6,988 bases of DNA. Origin: Saprospiraceae bacterium. Its GTDB lineage: Bacteria > Bacteroidota > Bacteroidia > Chitinophagales > Saprospiraceae. The stretch's first letter is position 1. Each line of letters starts with the position of its first letter. A program made the position numbers and the translations under genes. This document shows, in pieces, positions 5,284 through 6,988 of the stretch. The stretch is from positions 1 to 6,988 of the forward strand of contig JAJDFU010000103.1 in the NCBI GenBank assembly GCA_020528935.1. The letters run 5' to 3'. A model generated the notes under the pieces. The model did not search any database, was not told the DNA's origin, and worked only from the letters and a program-made list of their open reading frames with translations.

Positions 5284-6737
5284 TCACGCCAAGGCCGCAT
5301 ACCGAGCCCGAGAAGAAAACGACCGGCCCCGCCGAAAGGCCGCGGACAGTAAGAAGCCTTCTGGGCGAACTGCTGGATGCGATTCGCGACTGGTTTGCCG
5401 ATTTCATCAACCTCAACACCGGCATGGACCGGGAGAGTACGGTGCTCTACATCCGGAACAGCAAGAGCATCCGGGGCGCCAATGCCTGGTTGCTCGTAGC
5501 TTCCATCTTCGTGGCGTCCATCGGACTGGACCTCAATTCGGATGCCGTCATCATCGGTGGGATGCTGATCTCCCCCCTCATGGCGCCCATCCTGGGGGTG
5601 GGGCTTTCCATCGGCACCAACGACAAGGAATCGCTCTTTTCCTCCCTCCAGCATTTCGGGGTGGCCATGCTCATTGCCATTATCACCAGCACCATCTATT
5701 TCCTGCTTACCCCCCTGGGCGAGTACAACGACTCCATCGACGCCCGCACGGCCCCTACCCTGCTCGATTGCCTGGTCGCCATCTTCGGCGGCCTGGCCGG
5801 CATCATTTCCATCACCCGCAAGGAAAAGGGCAGTGCCATACCGGGGGTCGCCATCGCCACTGCGCTGATGCCCCCCTTGTGCGTGACCGGCTACGGCATT
5901 GCCAACGGCGACAGCACGGTCACGATCAACTCTTTTTACCTGTTCTTTCTCAACTCCTTCTTTATAGCCCTCACCACTTTCATTATCGTACGCCTGCTCA
6001 ACTTTCCGCTCAAACAATTCATGGACCCCCACGAGCAACAGCGCACCACCTGGATCCTCGTGGTCTTTACCGTGCTCATCATGTTGCCCAGCGCCAAGAT
6101 CCTGTACGACGTATGGAGCGAGAACCGCACGGCGCGAAAGGTGGAATGGTTCATCCAGGAGCACTTCAATCGCGAGACGGGCACCTTCTGTATCAAGCAC
6201 AACATCGTCGAAGAGGATACCGTGAAGCTGCTGGAACTCCAGCTCATCGGCAACCACATCCCCGAAGACTCCACGGCCTTTCTCTACGAAGGGCTGCGCC
6301 GGCAGGGCCTCAAAAACTTCCAAATCAGTCTTATTCAGGACCGGGAGGCCAGCCTGGAGGAACTCAAAAAACTGCGCACCGAACTCCAAAGCCTGGAGGA
6401 TGTAGCCGGTCTGCTGCGCCGTACGCAGGAGGCCCGTTCGGAAGTGGACCTGCGCATCGAGGAGCTGCAGGGCCGGATCGATAGCCTGCAGGCCGACACC
6501 ATCCCTTTCTACCGCATCACCCGGGAGGCCGAAGTGCTTTTTCCCAATATCGAACGCCTGGGATACGGACAGGCCATTCAGCGCGGCAAGGGCCAAACAA
6601 CGGCCGTTGTCCCCACGTTTATGGTGCAATGGGACGGCCGGCTGAACCGCTATCAGCTTCGGCAGGAAGAGGAAAAACTGACCGAATTCCTGAAGCTGCG
6701 CGCCGAACTGGACACCGTTCAGCTGCTGAAATACTAA
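5280..6737 (+). CDS. DUF389 seven-helix membrane protein with coiled-coil C-terminus
   Basis: A 485-residue membrane protein of the DUF389 family, whose function is unknown. A polar, Pro/Lys-rich N-terminus (1-50) precedes about seven hydrophobic segments near 69-84, 88-112, 126-146, 160-178, 186-208, 217-241 and 257-277. The family's conserved blocks are clear: NSDAVIIGGMLISPLMAPILG (86-106), split here only by position, and GVAIATALMPPLCVTGYG (189-206). After residue 280 comes a soluble part of ~205 residues with a Glu/Lys/Leu-rich, probably coiled-coil stretch at about 355-405, then a mixed alpha/beta tail with FPNIERLGYG (421-430). The ATG lies within the lolD stop (4-bp overlap), so the two are probably translated from one mRNA. 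Whether DUF389 relates to lipoprotein export or is merely co-expressed cannot be told. A transport or channel role would be a guess. Confidence 0.88.
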   Translation: MITPRPHTEPEKKTTGPAERPRTVRSLLGELLDAIRDWFADFINLNTGMDRESTVLYIRNSKSIRGANAWLLVASIFVASIGLDLNSDAVIIGGMLISPLMAPILGVGLSIGTNDKESLFSSLQHFGVAMLIAIITSTIYFLLTPLGEYNDSIDARTAPTLLDCLVAIFGGLAGIISITRKEKGSAIPGVAIATALMPPLCVTGYGIANGDSTVTINSFYLFFLNSFFIALTTFIIVRLLNFPLKQFMDPHEQQRTTWILVVFTVLIMLPSAKILYDVWSENRTARKVEWFIQEHFNRETGTFCIKHNIVEEDTVKLLELQLIGNHIPEDSTAFLYEGLRRQGLKNFQISLIQDREASLEELKKLRTELQSLEDVAGLLRRTQEARSEVDLRIEELQGRIDSLQADTIPFYRITREAEVLFPNIERLGYGQAIQRGKGQTTAVVPTFMVQWDGRLNRYQLRQEEEKLTEFLKLRAELDTVQLLKY

Positions 6738-6831
6738 CTGATGCTGCGCACAGGCTTCTGGCCGATCCTTACCCTGCGCAAGGTCGGCGATCAAACCGGA
6801 GCCCAACGAACACCAATCCGCTTTTCAACGC

Positions 6832-6988
6832 ATGCACGCACTTCTGCTGGTCGATATTCAAAACGATTTTTTGCCGGGCGGGGCCCTGGAAGTACCCCGC
6901 GGCGACGAGGTGATCTCCGTAGCCAATGCCCTTATTCCGTTCTCTTATACACCTCGTAAGCCGCCGCCGAGCAACCAACTGGAGAACA
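6832..6988 (+). CDS. pncA: Nicotinamidase, N-terminal part (runs off the window)
   Basis: The first ~36 residues match nicotinamidase PncA, a cytoplasmic isochorismatase-fold hydrolase converting nicotinamide to nicotinate for NAD salvage. The opening MHALLLVDIQNDFLPGGAL and the following VPRGDEVISVANALIP are characteristic. Asp8 fits the catalytic Asp of the Asp-Lys-Cys triad; the Lys, Cys and metal-binding Asp/His lie beyond the window. After about 6940 the translation (SYTPRKPPPSNQLEN) no longer resembles the family, which should continue with a DLVVATQDWHP-like strand. That change coincides with an adapter-like sequence, so the real gene probably extends further in the genome with different bases. 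The start is 94 bases after the DUF389 stop with no terminator between, so it may belong to the same operon. No Shine-Dalgarno site is seen. Confidence 0.85.
   Translation, partial: MHALLLVDIQNDFLPGGALEVPRGDEVISVANALIPFSYTPRKPPPSNQLEN
6941..6988. other. Probable sequencing-adapter remnant at the right end
   Basis: TCTCTTATACAC (6941-6952) is identical to 12 bases of the Nextera transposase mosaic end. The next 18 bases match the Nextera read-1 adapter continuation (ATCTGACGCTGCCGACGA) at 12 positions in ungapped comparison. The pncA similarity stops at the same point. The remaining ~18 bases are unexplained. This is most likely untrimmed, low-quality adapter rather than genomic DNA. Confidence 0.65.

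Noticed and set aside
5063..6484. Plus-strand open frame of 473 codons overlapping lolD and the DUF389 gene
   Set aside because: It crosses two well-supported genes in the wrong frame and has Arg/His/Pro-rich composition.
5187..6806. Minus-strand open frame of 539 codons opposite the DUF389 gene
   Set aside because: Long antisense frames are expected opposite GC-rich genes. The translation is low-complexity Gly/Asp/Gln-rich with no recognisable domain, while the sense frame is a clear family member.
6741..6959. Small plus-strand frame starting just after the DUF389 stop
   Set aside because: It overlaps the recognisable pncA start in another frame and has no family resemblance.

Overview
The window reads as the chromosome of a GC-rich member of the Bacteroidota. 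The evidence is a DUF4136 protein next to an outer-membrane beta-barrel protein, a LolD ATPase of the Bacteroidota length and type, genes without clear Shine-Dalgarno sites, and TAnnTTTG-type -7 promoter elements in the one AT-rich intergenic gap. No close taxon can be fixed from the sequence alone. No phage, IS, CRISPR or tRNA/rRNA signal is visible.

Layout, left to right. (1) 12-908: the 3' end of a DUF4136 gene, then a small secreted beta-barrel gene, closed by a strong intrinsic terminator (923-958). (2) 972-2651: a Na+/solute symporter of the SGLT type, with transport-site residues closer to animal SGLTs than to the Vibrio prototype. Its start lies only 13 bases after the terminator T-run. 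(3) 2653-4206, minus strand: a complete iron-sulfur bacterial cryptochrome/photolyase (FeS-BCP, PhrB-like, probable (6-4) photolyase), converging on the symporter with one base between the stop codons. (4) 4207-4626: an AT-rich non-coding gap with two overlapping divergent -7 promoter elements, three copies of a GCAAAAAATT motif, an ATGGTT repeat cluster, and a strong rightward terminator (4527-4562) with no protein gene in front of it. (5) 4627-6737: lolD, overlapping by 4 bp a seven-helix DUF389 membrane protein with a long coiled-coil C-terminal part. (6) 6832-6988: the 5' end of a nicotinamidase gene (pncA).

The most interesting biological signal is the 4207-4626 gap. A promoter-like element, repeats able to pair as RNA, and an intrinsic terminator together suggest a small RNA of about 280 nt or a terminator-controlled leader for lolD-DUF389. 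The most important technical signal is at the right end. From about 6941 the sequence stops resembling nicotinamidase and begins with a 12-base exact match to the Nextera transposase mosaic end, so the last ~48 bases are probably adapter-derived. The left end also has an in-frame stop at 9-11 inside what should be the DUF4136 reading frame, so both ends of the window should be treated with care.
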